Assembly (NCBI GenBank): GCA_964304625.1
Contig: OZ199838.1
Span: forward strand, 10,478,001-10,542,000
DNA from: Kudoa neothunni
Taxonomy: Eukaryota > Cnidaria
Reading direction: 5' to 3'
Length of the DNA: 64,000 nt
Shown: positions 45,655 through 57,300 of the stretch, in pieces
Layout of the letters: the number at the start of each line of letters is the position of its first letter
Numbering within the stretch: position 1 is the stretch's first letter
Made by a program: the position numbers and the translations under genes
The notes under the pieces: generated by a model
Database searches by the model: none
What the model saw: only the letters and a program-made list of their open reading frames with translations
What the model was told of the DNA's origin: nothing

Positions 45655-46488
45655 TTAGTTATAAATTATAAAATCTATAGTTATTACCGTATATAAAATC
45701 AACTTCAGAGTCTGATGGACAATATTCACTCCCAATTGTTGAATCTTTTTCAAGTTATTAAAAGATTTTCCAGTACAACTACCTTTAATGTATATCCCTG
45801 ATTGGGAATGGGAGACTTCCAAATATCGACCCTTGTGGTTTTTCCGTTTTCTTCGAAGCAAAGTTTCGTCGATTTTCACAACGAACCCCGGACTGCCGAA
45901 TTCTTCCCGGTTGCTGAAAAAAATGGAAACAACAGTTCTTATTTTTGCAAACCAATACAAATACATTTTTTTTCAACGTTGACATTATCGATGGAAAAGA
46001 GCATTGTGTGGTCCAGGGCCCAACAATATATTATTTTCATTATTTTTTTGATAAATAAATTAGTGGATCCGTTGTGGGACTCCGACGAAGATGAAATAAA
46101 GGTACCCCTACATGAATAAACCTTCGTTTTTCAATATTTACTACATTCTTATTAATAAAAGAAAATAATTATCAAATTAGTTTTTACAAATGTAAATATA
46201 TTGAAACGTAACGCTGTTCCTCTCATACAACGTCATCTCACTCATCCGATTTCTCAAATTACATGTTTTAGTAGAGACGTGAAGTGAATTACACCTCCTG
46301 CAATTCAGGCATCCTTTTGGAACATCGATGATTAATTTATGATCCATTAGAAATTTGAATAGTTTTTCATAGTCGTTAACAAGCATGAAAAAATCATCAT
46401 CTCCTCTAATCGTTAGTTCCATTATTCTTAACGCGAATGCAGACCACAAACTTGTCGGATGATGGTTTTTATGTCGGTTATAAAACAA
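45655..46488 (-). mobile_element. Merlin-type (IS1016/IS1595-like) transposase remnant
   Basis: On the minus strand, 46177-46488 encodes an N-terminal segment with a degraded zinc-finger (Gly-Cys-Leu-Asn-Cys-Arg-Arg-Cys). Then 45655-45966 encodes Phe-Gly-Ser-Pro-Gly-Phe-Val-Val-Lys-Ile-Asp-Glu-Thr-Leu followed by Arg-Arg-Lys-Arg-Lys. This is the first catalytic Asp motif of Merlin/ISXO2-like transposases (usually Gly-Gly-x-Gly-x-x-Val-Glu-Ile-Asp-Glu). Later catalytic motifs and about 200 bp between the two pieces are not readable. Terminal repeats were not found. Confidence 0.65.
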
Positions 46489-48149
46489 TGAATCAGTGTC
46501 TTATTTGTAGGAGATGTTTTCGTTACCACAGCGACTTGCAAGTCCCAGCTCGGTAACAGGTTGAAACTCCCAGAGAAAGGTTAAGTGCAGCTCCACAGTA
46601 ATTATCAGTTCAATAAAAATTTAGTTCCGTATAACATTGATCTTTTGAATGATACCATGATTAAAACGATATCAACTTTAATATTATTCATTATAATTAT
46701 TTAAAGCAAACATTAGACAACAACCAGGTGAAATATGTATTTGTGTTATAATTCAACTTCCGAAAGTCGCTTGTAGAAAACATTGCGATTCTTTTTCTTT
46801 CCGTTTTACTTTCCTGATATAAACTTCCCAATAACCGTTATTTACTGTAATTGTTTCATTGCTAATAAAGAGAGAGTAACCGCGAAATTAAAAATTAGAC
46901 ATATTTTTTTATCAGATAAAAAATTTATTGGTCTCTATTTTCAACATTAATTGTGAAACATGATTTTATATAAACCTCTCAAATAGCAACACATCAGGCC
47001 AGGTTACTTTAAATTTTACTCGTTACAAACATGGTATTAATACTCGACATTATTGGATTATGATAATTGAAATAACAATATATTCATCAAAAATATTCGT
47101 TATCAACTAAAAAAATAAAATGTGTATTTTGTTTCAACGTTGAAATGAAAATTGAGTGACATCGACCTTGAAGTAGTCTTATAGGTATTAGTTAATGTGA
47201 TGAAACTCTTGCATCTACAAATACCTTTCTTTATTATATATAAAATCGTAAAAATGTAGGAAAAAGAAATTTAAGAATAAAAAATATCACTTTTAACCAA
47301 AGAAAAGAGGTTTGATGTTAAAAATGGATTTCACAATAAAAGAAACCTGTGGATTTTTCATTAACAATAGTCCGTCCGAATAAATTTCATTCCTACAGAT
47401 TATTCTCTATTATAAACGTTTTTGAAAATTATCGTATTATTGATTAATGCATTTTCCAATTAATAATGACTCTTCAAGTACAGTTTATATGACCATTTAT
47501 CAAAAAACACTCAATAATTGCCTCTAATAAGGTAGCGATTTGATGAAAAAAATAAACTTAAAAATGTTTTATCTATGGATAAATTTTCAATATTCTACAT
47601 GTCTGAACAACAACCGTTAATAATGACCTATTGTGAAATTTGTTTCGGTAGAATACCATGTAAACATATTATAAACAGTTCAATGCACAATTTTTACACA
47701 AAATCGTATTCATTCAAATTTAAATACAGAAACTAATGTATAAAACGGAGATTATAGTGTTTATCACATCGTCATTTATGCGATTAGATGAAAAATTAAT
47801 TTTTTAGATTTTTTAGAACCATTTCCGACTGAAAAAGTCGTAAAAACGCTAAAAATGGGGGAGCCACGCGCTCCACAATTTTTAGGTTATGTAGCGAAGC
47901 ATTAATATGAAATTCATTTGTTGATGTTTAACAAGATTAATCCTTTCATACGATATGATTTAGAGATTACTGTGAACAACAAGGAGAAAATCGACTTTTT
48001 AAGAGCTCTAAGAGGAAATTTTAAATGGTCATTAGTGTTTATTCATTTTTAAAAATATTAAATAAGATTCATGTGTCTGATTATTTAAGGTACGTTAATT
48101 AAAATACAATTTAGGACTAACTACAGTAACTGTATACGAACATAAAGCG
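46489..48149. other. no gene recognised
   Basis: AT-rich; no frame over 60 codons with protein-like content. Nothing recognised. Confidence 0.3.
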
Positions 48150-48159
48150 GCATCGACAT

Positions 48160-48370
48160 ACAATCGGAACAAAGTCGTTTCCTACAATTTGCCCTACTAA
48201 TTGATTTCTCTTTAAAAATTTTTCAATAATTCTTTTCATCATACAAAATTTCTAATTATAAAAAAATAAGAATTTTTTGAAGTATTTATCAACAGTATAG
48301 AGATTTCACGTGAATCCGAATATGCTCGACGTAAGATTTATTTCCAGTTTACGAGATAATTCTTGTTGGT
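48160..48370. repeat. rearranged fragment of repeat R2
   Basis: The first half (AACAAAGTCGTTTCCTACAA onward) matches 9804-9870 in the same orientation. The second half (near 48,280-48,355, with GATTTCACGTGAATCCGAAT) matches about 9,935-9,990 in the opposite orientation. The fragment therefore joins two R2 segments, one of them inverted. Confidence 0.55.
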
Positions 48371-49763
48371 ATAAAATTTATTAAGTTACTCTTTTTGTAT
48401 GATAAATAACGTGAAAAATTAAAAAAACGAAATGAATTAATAAGATGAATCGTAGGAAACAACATTTCCGGTTGTTTGTGCGATATCGCCTGAAATTGGC
48501 ACACGTATTGTAGCTTAGTCCAACTTTGTGTAAAACCTTAATAGAAATTTTATCGGTTGATATTTGCAAGATTAGTCTTGATTGGGCATTTAATAGACCA
48601 CATATCGATATTTTCTTAAATTCAAACTGAAATGATCTAAATCTTTACGCTTTTTATACTTTAGTAAAAATGCAATTTTTATCACATAACATATCTGGCT
48701 ATTTTAATGACATTTGAAATGAAAACGACTGATATTTACTTATCCCATTTTTCCTTTTTTATCCAATATTTATTAGTTTTTACTTTTCTGCATAATATCA
48801 GGGTCATATTCAAAATATGCTATAACAAAGTGCATGAGATTACATGGTGTTATATTTAGATGATTACCATTATTGTTTTGTAGGGATGGTAATTTGGGTT
48901 ATTTTTTCACGTATCTAGAAAGTTAAAATATATTTTTCGTAGTGCCATTAATGGCTAATCATATTTTTCACTAACCCATTGTTTTCTCTTATGAAAAAAT
49001 AACGTGAACAAATTTAACGGACGCATGTGACGATTAATTAAATTAAATAATCGGATTAAACATTGAAATAATAAAAATACGCCTCATAACGTACACCAAT
49101 GTATTAACATCATGAAACAACATTTAATTTAAATTGTTGAAAAGAATTTGATGGAAACATCAGCTTCAGAATTCATAGTTGAACAAAAAATTATGCATTT
49201 ACTCACGGATAATCTAATTTTTTATTAATCTATTTTATGCGTTATCAAAGTGACTTTAATAAATTAGTTCCGTATTCATGTTGTGATATTTTACTGAATA
49301 AAAGGGAAGTTTTTTTTCTATGTTTTATTTCCTGTATATTTTAGTAAAATGTTACAAATTACAACATAAAATTGGTTACGTAAAAACATTGGGCAAGGAC
49401 CCTGTGCGTGAGCCAGAGATGGCGCTAGTTGCAGATCGAATAAACTTCTCACACATGCGCAAACTTGACAATTTGGTGAAACTCTATGAATTCCCATGTA
49501 ATGGTAGAATGATTGAAATTTTTTGATATTATGGGAGTGTGTGAAATTAATAGTTTTAATGATGAGCGATAAAAAAATAAAAGATTCGTCTACACAAACA
49601 TACATGTTTAATCCAATTTAGATGTATCGATACAAACTTTAACTTATATTAATAGAGTAGAATAAATAAACTCTTAATGCTCCATAGAAACATATATATT
49701 ATTACAAAATTCATTAATCAACAAGAACAATTATTTAATTCAATTATTGTGGCGCTTGCGCAA
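48371..49763. other. no gene recognised; upstream of the APC11 cluster
   Basis: AT-rich apart from 49390-49470, which is richer in GC. Open frames there (49320-49526 plus, 49318-49605 minus) overlap each other and match no known family. Confidence 0.3.
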
Positions 49764-50055
49764 ATGTCAGTGAATATAACTAAGTGGGTGCAGTCGATAT
49801 TTCTTACACCATATACAGCTAACATTTTATAGATGGCGTAGAATATGTCAGTGGAAATGGACGGTTAAAGTGGAGAGCTGTGGCATATGTAGAAATCCTC
49901 ATAATGGCTGTTGTGGTTCTTGTTTGGTTCCAGGAGACGAATGTCCAATTACAACTGGCAAATGTGAACATGTTTTTCATACGCATTGCATTAAGAAATG
50001 GTTAGAATTAAAAGATAAATGTCCTTTATGTCGTAGAGATTGGGAGTATAAATAG
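49764..50055 (+). CDS. ANAPC11: APC11, RING subunit of the anaphase-promoting complex
   Basis: Model: 49764-49792 and 49833-50055, 83 residues (human 84). The RING-H2 part is certain: Cys-Gly-Ile-Cys-Arg, Gly-Cys-Cys-Gly-Ser-Cys, Val-Pro-Gly-Asp-Glu-Cys-Pro, Cys-Glu-His-Val-Phe-His-Thr-His-Cys-Ile-Lys-Lys-Trp and Cys-Pro-Leu-Cys-Arg-Arg-Asp-Trp-Glu-Tyr-Lys at the end. Gly-Asp-Glu-Cys-Pro and Pro-Leu-Cys-Arg favour APC11 over RBX1. It pairs with the cullin-like APC2 to recruit E2 enzymes for mitotic ubiquitination. The N-terminal beta strand (Trp-Lys-Trp-Thr-Val) is present just before the RING. The first exon and its 40-bp intron (GTCGAT..TTATAG, with CTAAC as possible branch point) are inferred from frame and expected length. 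The donor is weak. Confidence 0.93.
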
Positions 50056-50106
50056 AACAATGTTGTGTATATTGGATGGAGCTTTGTTTTGGACGCGCAC
50101 GCAGGA

Positions 50107-50316
50107 ATGAAATTTAAACGGGCTGGAGTTTTGGGCCTATTTCGGGTAGGACGTGCATATACGACCTATAATGGTTTTATAATAAAACCAAGAAATCGTT
50201 CGCTAGTTTGCATGTCTGTTTTCTTGGCGTTCGCTACAATTGGGGGATATGTAGCGTCATCAGCTGCAAAAAATTTAGAGAACTGGAATATTTACATTCA
50301 TGAACGTGAAGATTAA
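50107..50316 (+). CDS. unrecognised small single-pass membrane protein (69 residues)
   Basis: The ATG at 50107 follows a CAG four bases earlier. The N-terminal 30 residues are basic (Met-Lys-Phe-Lys-Arg-Ala-Gly), then one hydrophobic segment (about residues 34-57), then a short acidic end (His-Glu-Arg-Glu-Asp). The frame is open upstream to 50065 but without an ATG in that stretch. It starts 51 bp after the APC11 stop and ends 208 bp before the SKP1 start, all on the plus strand. A basic N-terminus plus a single membrane segment would suit a mitochondrial inner-membrane accessory protein, but no family is recognised. Confidence 0.6.
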   Translation: MKFKRAGVLGLFRVGRAYTTYNGFIIKPRNRSLVCMSVFLAFATIGGYVASSAAKNLENWNIYIHERED

Positions 50317-50524
50317 TATTGTTAGATAATATTTTATTTTTTTATCGGTGTGTTTTTGATGTTTGCAATTCCTCCCACAATGAGATGCAGGCGTTAGTGG
50401 CGTCTTTTGGGGAGCTACTAGGATTTTATTTTAATTCTTGCGCATGTCTGTTTCCTAACAATTCAATTTTTGCCCGTCGCTACGCCAATACTTAACTGTT
50501 TCTATTTAACTAAATTTATTGATT

Positions 50525-51194
50525 ATGCCGCAAAATTCCTCAACTCAATCGCCCAAATATAAATTTCAGACATCAGATGGCGATGTCTTAGAAATGGATC
50601 AAGAGATTTTGAATCTGTCTAGTGTTTTAAGAGAAATGGTTTCAGGTATGAAAACATTTTTTTCTAATTGATCCAATCAATTATCTGTACTCATCTTTTT
50701 AGTTTCAGATCCCGTTAAAACTGGAGAAACCATTCGTATTGAATTGGTAAGCACAAGGATCTTCCAAAAAATATTAGATTGGGCTCGACTGCATCTTGAT
50801 TATATACGCTTGGACGAGTACAAACGTAACGCCGCTGGTCCTAAAAATATTCTTGATGAAGTATATGCAAAGTCTCTACCTAAAGATGAACCATATAAAT
50901 TGGAAAATTGGCAGATTAACTTTCTCGATCTTGATCCAACCACTCTTCGCGACCTTATTTTAGCTGCCAACTATCTTCACATTCAAGAATTGATGGATAT
51001 GTGCTGTAAATTTATTGCTTCTAAAATTGTAGGAAAGACGACAGAGCAATTACGTCACATGTTTAATATTACCAATGATTTCACTCCAGAAGAAGAGGAA
51101 AAAGTAGTTGTAGTGTTCAGCTGAGTTTGCCAAGTTGTAATTATTTTTTTAGATTCGTGAAGAATTTAAATATTGTGATGATCAAGATTTCTAA
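50525..51194 (+). CDS. SKP1: SKP1, adaptor of SCF ubiquitin ligases
   Basis: Spliced model: 50525-50645, 50709-51103 and 51153-51194, 185 residues (family usually about 160-165), with introns of 63 and 49 bp. SKP1 links CUL1 to F-box proteins. Seen in order: the BTB/POZ-like N-terminus (Phe-Gln-Thr-Ser-Asp-Gly-Asp), Lys-Asn-Ile-Leu-Asp, the Trp-Gln-Ile-Asn-Phe-Leu region, and Leu-Asp-Pro-Thr-Thr-Leu-Arg-Asp-Leu-Ile-Leu-Ala-Ala-Asn-Tyr-Leu. Next come Leu-Met-Asp-Met-Cys-Cys-Lys and Phe-Asn-Ile-Thr-Asn-Asp-Phe-Thr-Pro-Glu-Glu-Glu-Glu. The last exon adds Ile-Arg-Glu-Glu-Phe-Lys-Tyr-Cys-Asp-Asp, where the family has Asn-x-Trp-Cys-Glu-Glu. Reading through the last intron would give a short false end, so the splice is well supported. 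A usual Trp near the C-terminus is Tyr here. Confidence 0.95.
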
Positions 51195-52758
51195 CTAAAA
51201 ATAAACATGTTATTAATTTATATTGATATTTGTGCGTATTCTTGACGTGTTTATTGGTGTAGCTTCTTGTGTTTGGCAATATCGACCCAAATAACCTTAA
51301 ACTGATTCTGATAATCTTAGATTTGATCTCTTAATCTTCAGTCATCGAGTGGTCCAAGCAATTTTTGTTCGTATCAAACTAATTTTCCTTACTCTCAACG
51401 TGAATTAGAAACAATTCAAATATTTACATATAAAACCCAAAGCTCAGTTTATATGACAAAAATTTATATAAGTTCCACAATTATAAAGTTCTTAATCGTA
51501 AAAACTTAATTAGAAATTTGGTGAATTTAATATAATAACAAGTTTGCTGATTTTAATATTTCTGTTTTTAAAAACTTTCATTTTACGTAGATATTATTTA
51601 TAGACTGAATCGCCTATTACTTATTTTAAATTTCCACTTATATATTTTAGGAAAAGGTTTTTTATAAGTACGCGCGGATTTTCGAGTCTAGTAGAATATT
51701 CAGACTTAACATTCTTTTTTTAACTATTATTACTGGCTTTGTTAATACACAAATTTTCGATATATTCCTAAATAAATATCTATACGATGTCAAACACAAA
51801 TATTATATCTTAGGAAGTCAAACATAGACTAATTGGTAGGAGAAACCTTTTTGTACCTAATGAGAGATATAAATGACAAAATGTTACTCTCAATAGTAAA
51901 TTAAAATTTGTTGCAATTAAATAATTTTAAGTACCTATAGACGAAGGAAATGTTCCATATTAATGAATACTGTAACTTATAAAAGTAGATAATTTTAAAC
52001 TCCATACCACAATAATTAATAAATAAATTTGATTATTCCTTAATAGGTATTAAATATTTATGAATTGGTCCGTTAGATGCTCGGTAAAATAATACTATCG
52101 TATTCATCTATCTGTATACCAAACAACCGGCACTTTTGTGGAGTATTTTTCGACTAATCACAATATATCTTTTTTATTAATTTGAAGGTAAATATGAGAC
52201 AAAACTCACAAAAATATCTTCGAACTGAAGCTGGCATTTAAACCGAATAATTATTCTAACGAGGATAGAATTATATCATTGCCAATTTTTGATGATAATT
52301 TGAACGAAAAAAGTAATTAATTATTTAATTATCCGAATTTCTAAATTTTTCAAAAATTTAATAAATAATCATGATTTTACCGGAAGAGTTATCTTCTGGT
52401 AAATATATTTTGGAAATATAAAATGTTTTATTGATACTTTTTGTTGTTTCAATCATTTCTGTTATGAATCCATTAAATTAACAAATATCAATTTATATGA
52501 TAATCCATACAATATAAATAGTATTTTAAAACGGTTATTCCTGAAATTATAAGATTATTGTGGTTCTAATTTTGAAAGAAGAAGAGAATGCTCCATTTAA
52601 GAAGAAACTGGTATGAACACTACAATTATCCTACTATTCTTGATGTTTTCTCTTGTGAAAGACCTAAAGTAAAATCAACTATTCTAATTGCTGGTGATAA
52701 AATAGATAAGCAGTAATACAGAGGCTGTGAACGTCGTTACATTATACGTGATTTTTTA
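51195..52758. other. no gene recognised
   Basis: 3' flank of SKP1 and AT-rich spacer. No frame, motif or clear terminal repeat seen. Confidence 0.3.
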
Positions 52759-53304
52759 GGTTAAAATGTAGAATAATGGCCGTATTTTCCGACTACAGAT
52801 TAGAATTAGCTCGTAAATTAATCCTCAATTTTTTAAATCAAATTAATGTGATATTCGTTGAACATTTAATGACGTGAATTAGCGGATTTTATCCAACAAA
52901 TTATTTTCTAAATTGAATTTATACAATCGCTAAAATTAATCAGCTAATGCTGGTATAAAATAGGGAAAACCTATTCTTACAGACATGGAATTATTAATAG
53001 GAAATTGCTAAGGACGAAATACAAAAATCGATATAAAATCATTGTTGTTATGCCAAAATTTTAGAATAAATAAAGCATGATTTACCCGATCGATTAAATG
53101 GTATGGCGTGTTGAAATAACTGCGATTGGCTAGCAGTTGAATATATGATAGATTACAGCAATTATTATTGATAATAAACATAGAGTCGAAAATAACCCAC
53201 TGGCGATGAAATAATGATAAATAAAAAAAATTAAAATAATCAACAGGTTCGATTTTTATCGTGGTCGCTGATTTGGATTACAGCCACTATTCTACATATT
53301 AACC
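52759..53304 (+). repeat. interspersed repeat R3, copy 2 (MITE-like)
   Basis: Ends are inverted: GGTTAAAATGTAGAATAATG on the left and GGTTAATATGTAGAATAGTG read inward from the right. The interior matches 14559-14941, with an extra segment near 53,006-53,065. It has no coding capacity, so it is a MITE of unknown superfamily. Confidence 0.65.
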
Positions 53305-53499
53305 ATATGCCTTAACTCAATTAAAAATTAATAACTTTAGTTAACCAACAGAAATAATTTAATTAAAAAATATTTAATATATCGTACTTTACACTATTAT
53401 AACTAATGAAATTAAACTAAAAGCATATTAAGGAGATCATAATAATAGAAAAAACTACGTAGCTAGAAGATAACTTAAGAAAATTACTTTTTAACTTAA

Positions 53500-54150
53500 A
53501 TTAATACCAATTTATCTGGCATAAACTGTAATACATTCAATGTTATAAACGGTTGCGCATCCCCAAAATATCAACCTAAATAATTCTAATGATTAGATGA
53601 AATAAAAGTACAATGTTGTTATTGAATTTAATTGCTGAATGCATAGATTAAGTGGAGAGTTCCATAAAATCTAAGGATACAATCACAGTATTACAAGACT
53701 TAAATCTACATTTTTATAGTATAAATTACTAGTTCATCATAAATTAGGCAAATATGTACAATGTTTGCATTAAAACCTATTAATAGAAATTTTGAAGTGT
53801 GCTTATCAAGTCAAATATATTCATAACAACCCATATAAGGATTTTATTCGCGCAAACCTGCTTTATATATAACGATAGATGCCACTGTTAAATTAATGGC
53901 TGATTAGAACATATAAAGAGGATTGTTAATTCTATTGCTAAAATCGTGTAATCCTTTTAATAAACTTAAACCTGAAAAATTACTATTTCCTGATTTCTAT
54001 TGAAGTATTGAAGAATTTCACGTTGTAACAACAGTCTATTTTCTTATTTCAAATACTGTTAAATATTTCATAAATATTTTTTTATGAGGAAAAAAATGAT
54101 CCAGAATATGTGCATTTGTTGACACACACGGACATCCCTCATTTTACAAT
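53500..54150 (+). repeat. interspersed repeat R4, copy 2 (edges approximate)
   Basis: Collinear, diverged match to 24960-25670. Non-coding. Confidence 0.5.
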
Positions 54151-54369
54151 TAGTAGTTAAGATATGGTAAGATTTTTAATTTTTTTAGTATACTTGCGCA
54201 TTTTATATAGTAAGATCCGATTTTAGATGTGAAACCCGATAGAACAAATTCTTTTCCGATTGAACATCAAAAGATTTTTGATTAAGGAATTTTATTTTTT
54301 TAATTTTGAACCTTAAATTATTAACATATATACTCATTAGTAGGTATAAAGCAATGGATACTCCTAGAG

Positions 54370-57300
54370 CAGGGGTGGGCGATTATATTTTGAAGTGGGT
54401 CGGATTATAGTAAAATCAATATATTTGAACAGATGGGTACACAAGATATTATTTCTAATACTTCAATATTAAAATAAGGTAGACTGACACTAGCCAAGTG
54501 TAAAAAACCTCTTGAATATTATTTTTTCAGCATAAAAAAGTTCACATTATAAAATTGGGAAAAAATAAGTAATAATCCATGAGATAAGTGTAATCTACTA
54601 CAATCGCTAATTAATTTTCCAAAATTTGGATCTAGTTTTCTTGCATTGATTATTAGGACAGCCTGGGAATTTGAATCAGTCAGTAGATACCTATTCTTTG
54701 ATTTGTTGATAAAGATAACGCAAAAAGTTTGTTCACATGTGTGGATAGATGCGAAAAAAACAAAAAGCTTGCTTGAAAAGTTATTTAGATTGAAAAATTT
54801 CTCTTGGTTCAATATCCGATATAAGTCAACTAGGCTTTCATTTTCACATATAGACTTTATCATGTTGGATTGCAGATCTATAATTTCAAAATTGTACTTC
54901 ATCAGTAGCTTTTTCGAAGTCATATGTAAACGAAGACTTTAACAAGTTAAATTGAGGCTCCATTCTTGTAAAATCTAAAAAGTTCCTTCCAAATTCTTCT
55001 TTTAAACTTAACATTTGCTCATTGTATTACTTTGCATATGTGCCGTTCACACACTGAGTTATTAAACATGGGAAATATGCATAGTTCTGATTTGAAAGTT
55101 GATTCGCGAAAAGTTTCAACTTTTATTCAAATGAATTGACTTCCACATACATGTCGTGAACGAAAACGCCCTTCCCTGAAGTTTGGTGTTTAAATCATTA
55201 GACTTTTCCATGATATCTGTTGCAAAAGAAAAACCACATTTCTATTCATTATCCTTTGTTTTTTCCGTGAAATCACAATTAATACCCTTATTTTCAAAAA
55301 ACACTATAATTTCATCTTTAATTTCCCAAACCCTTCTTAAAACTTTTCCAAGACTTGGCCATCGTACATTTGTATGATACAAAACATCAGAATAGTCAGA
55401 TTCCATATACTCCAAAAAACTACGGAATTGCCTGTGGTTCAGTCCCTTCGACCTTATTATATTCACAGCATTTGTGACCGAATCAACGACATTCTTTAGG
55501 TCCACTTTTGATTTAAAGAGACTTTATTGGTGAATTATACAATGAAAAGAAAGTAGATTGTGGTGGGGGTAGCTTTATTTAATCTTTTCACTCATTAGTT
55601 TAACAAGACCGTGATGCCTCCCAATAAATGCAGAGGCTCCGTCAGTTGTTATACTTACAAGTTTATCAAGGCATAATCGAGATTTTTCCAAGCAATTCAT
55701 AACACTATCATAAACGTTTTGCGCAATAATAGTATTTTTAAGATTTTCCATTGATAGAAGCTCCTCTGTGATGTTAAAATCTTCATCAATGCCACGAATA
55801 AAAATAAGCAATTGCGATGTGTCGCATATGTCTGTACTTTCGTCTAACGCTAACGAATACCACTGGAAGGATTCTGCCATGTCCAATAGCTTTTCATTTA
55901 AGTTAGCAGCAATAGCATCCACCCTGCGTACAATAGTTTCCCTTGACAGTGGAATTGTTTCAATTTTTTTTTATCTCAGGAGAAATGGTTTCAGCTATTT
56001 CAACAAAACAAGATTTTACGAACTCAGAACCAGCGAATGGTTTATTACACTTTGCAATCTTCCTTGCTAATCTGAAGCTAGCTTCTGTTGCATAATCTTG
56101 TATGCAAGTTGACTTCACAAATGTACTTTGCTGCTGTTTCATTTTATGGGCCATTTCAGCTGCTTTACTTTTTAGCTCTATTTCTAAAAGATTTCGACAA
56201 AAGTTAGTATGAGTCGATTTGAAATGTCTTTTTAAGCCTCCGAGTAAAATGGGGTAGATTTCTACCCCTTTTTTATTTGTAGGTTGTAAAATTTTCAGCT
56301 GCTTAGAAGATTAAATTATATTCTTTAAACACGGCACAGGTATGATGGCAAATGAGACAAATAGTTTTTGTACCACTTTCAATACAAAAATACTTTTCTA
56401 TCCATTCTTTATTAACCCTCCGTGACACGCGCAAAAAACTTAACGCGAACTTTCTTCGTGGGGTCCAATGGACCCCACGAAGAAAAACTCGATGTAAATT
56501 GCCACATATATTATTTTAATTGATTGTTTTAAAACAGTTGTCGCATATAACGTTAGAGTGTTCCTTGCAAACCTGATTTTTGCAACTGTGACACGCTGTT
56601 CGGATTTTTTATCGTTTTGGCGAGAACACAAGTGGCAACTTTTTTTAACGATGATATTGTTGGATTCTTGTGAAAAATTGATTTTTGGTGGTTCTGTAAA
56701 GTTTTCATTAAAATAAATTATGTTTAATACCTTTTCTACAGATTTGCTCTTCTATAAGCTGCATGGATAACGATTTCAAAAAATCTTTCCTTCTTATTTG
56801 TTTGTTCGATTTTATACAGCAAATAACAAAAGCGATGATTGATACGACGTTTAACAAAGTGTGAAATATTACTGCCGGCCATCTTCTAGTTGTTCGATAG
56901 GTGGAATAATTGGCACACATTTGGTCAACTGTATCAACACCGCCCTTGGTAGAGTTATAAAATGAAATAATCTCCGGAATTTCTTTTTTATTTTTTTTAA
57001 AGTTCCGAAAGCAGTTATTCCATTTTTTAACAATTCTTGGAAAAGGGGAACAGAAGAAAACCAGTTATCTAAAGTTATGTTTCTGGCAGAACCTAAAATT
57101 GGTTGTGCTAGACGCATAACTACACTTTGAGCAGAATTATTCACGTTACTCTGAGCACCCACATAAACTTCTAGGTTTAAAGTATAAAATGTCTTTGAAT
57201 CTGTCGTATTGAATATTTTAAGCCCATATTTCGCTGGCTTGTTGGGCAGGTATTGTTTAAAAATACACCTCCCTCCAAATGATTTTAACATTTCATCAAT

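Noticed and set aside
45788-46119. Plus-strand frames opposite the Merlin remnant
   Set aside because: The minus strand has the recognisable Ile-Asp-Glu motif; the plus-strand frames are its complement and match nothing.
49318-49605. Overlapping frames on both strands upstream of APC11
   Set aside because: No motif on either strand and each contains AT-rich read-through ends; no basis for choosing one.
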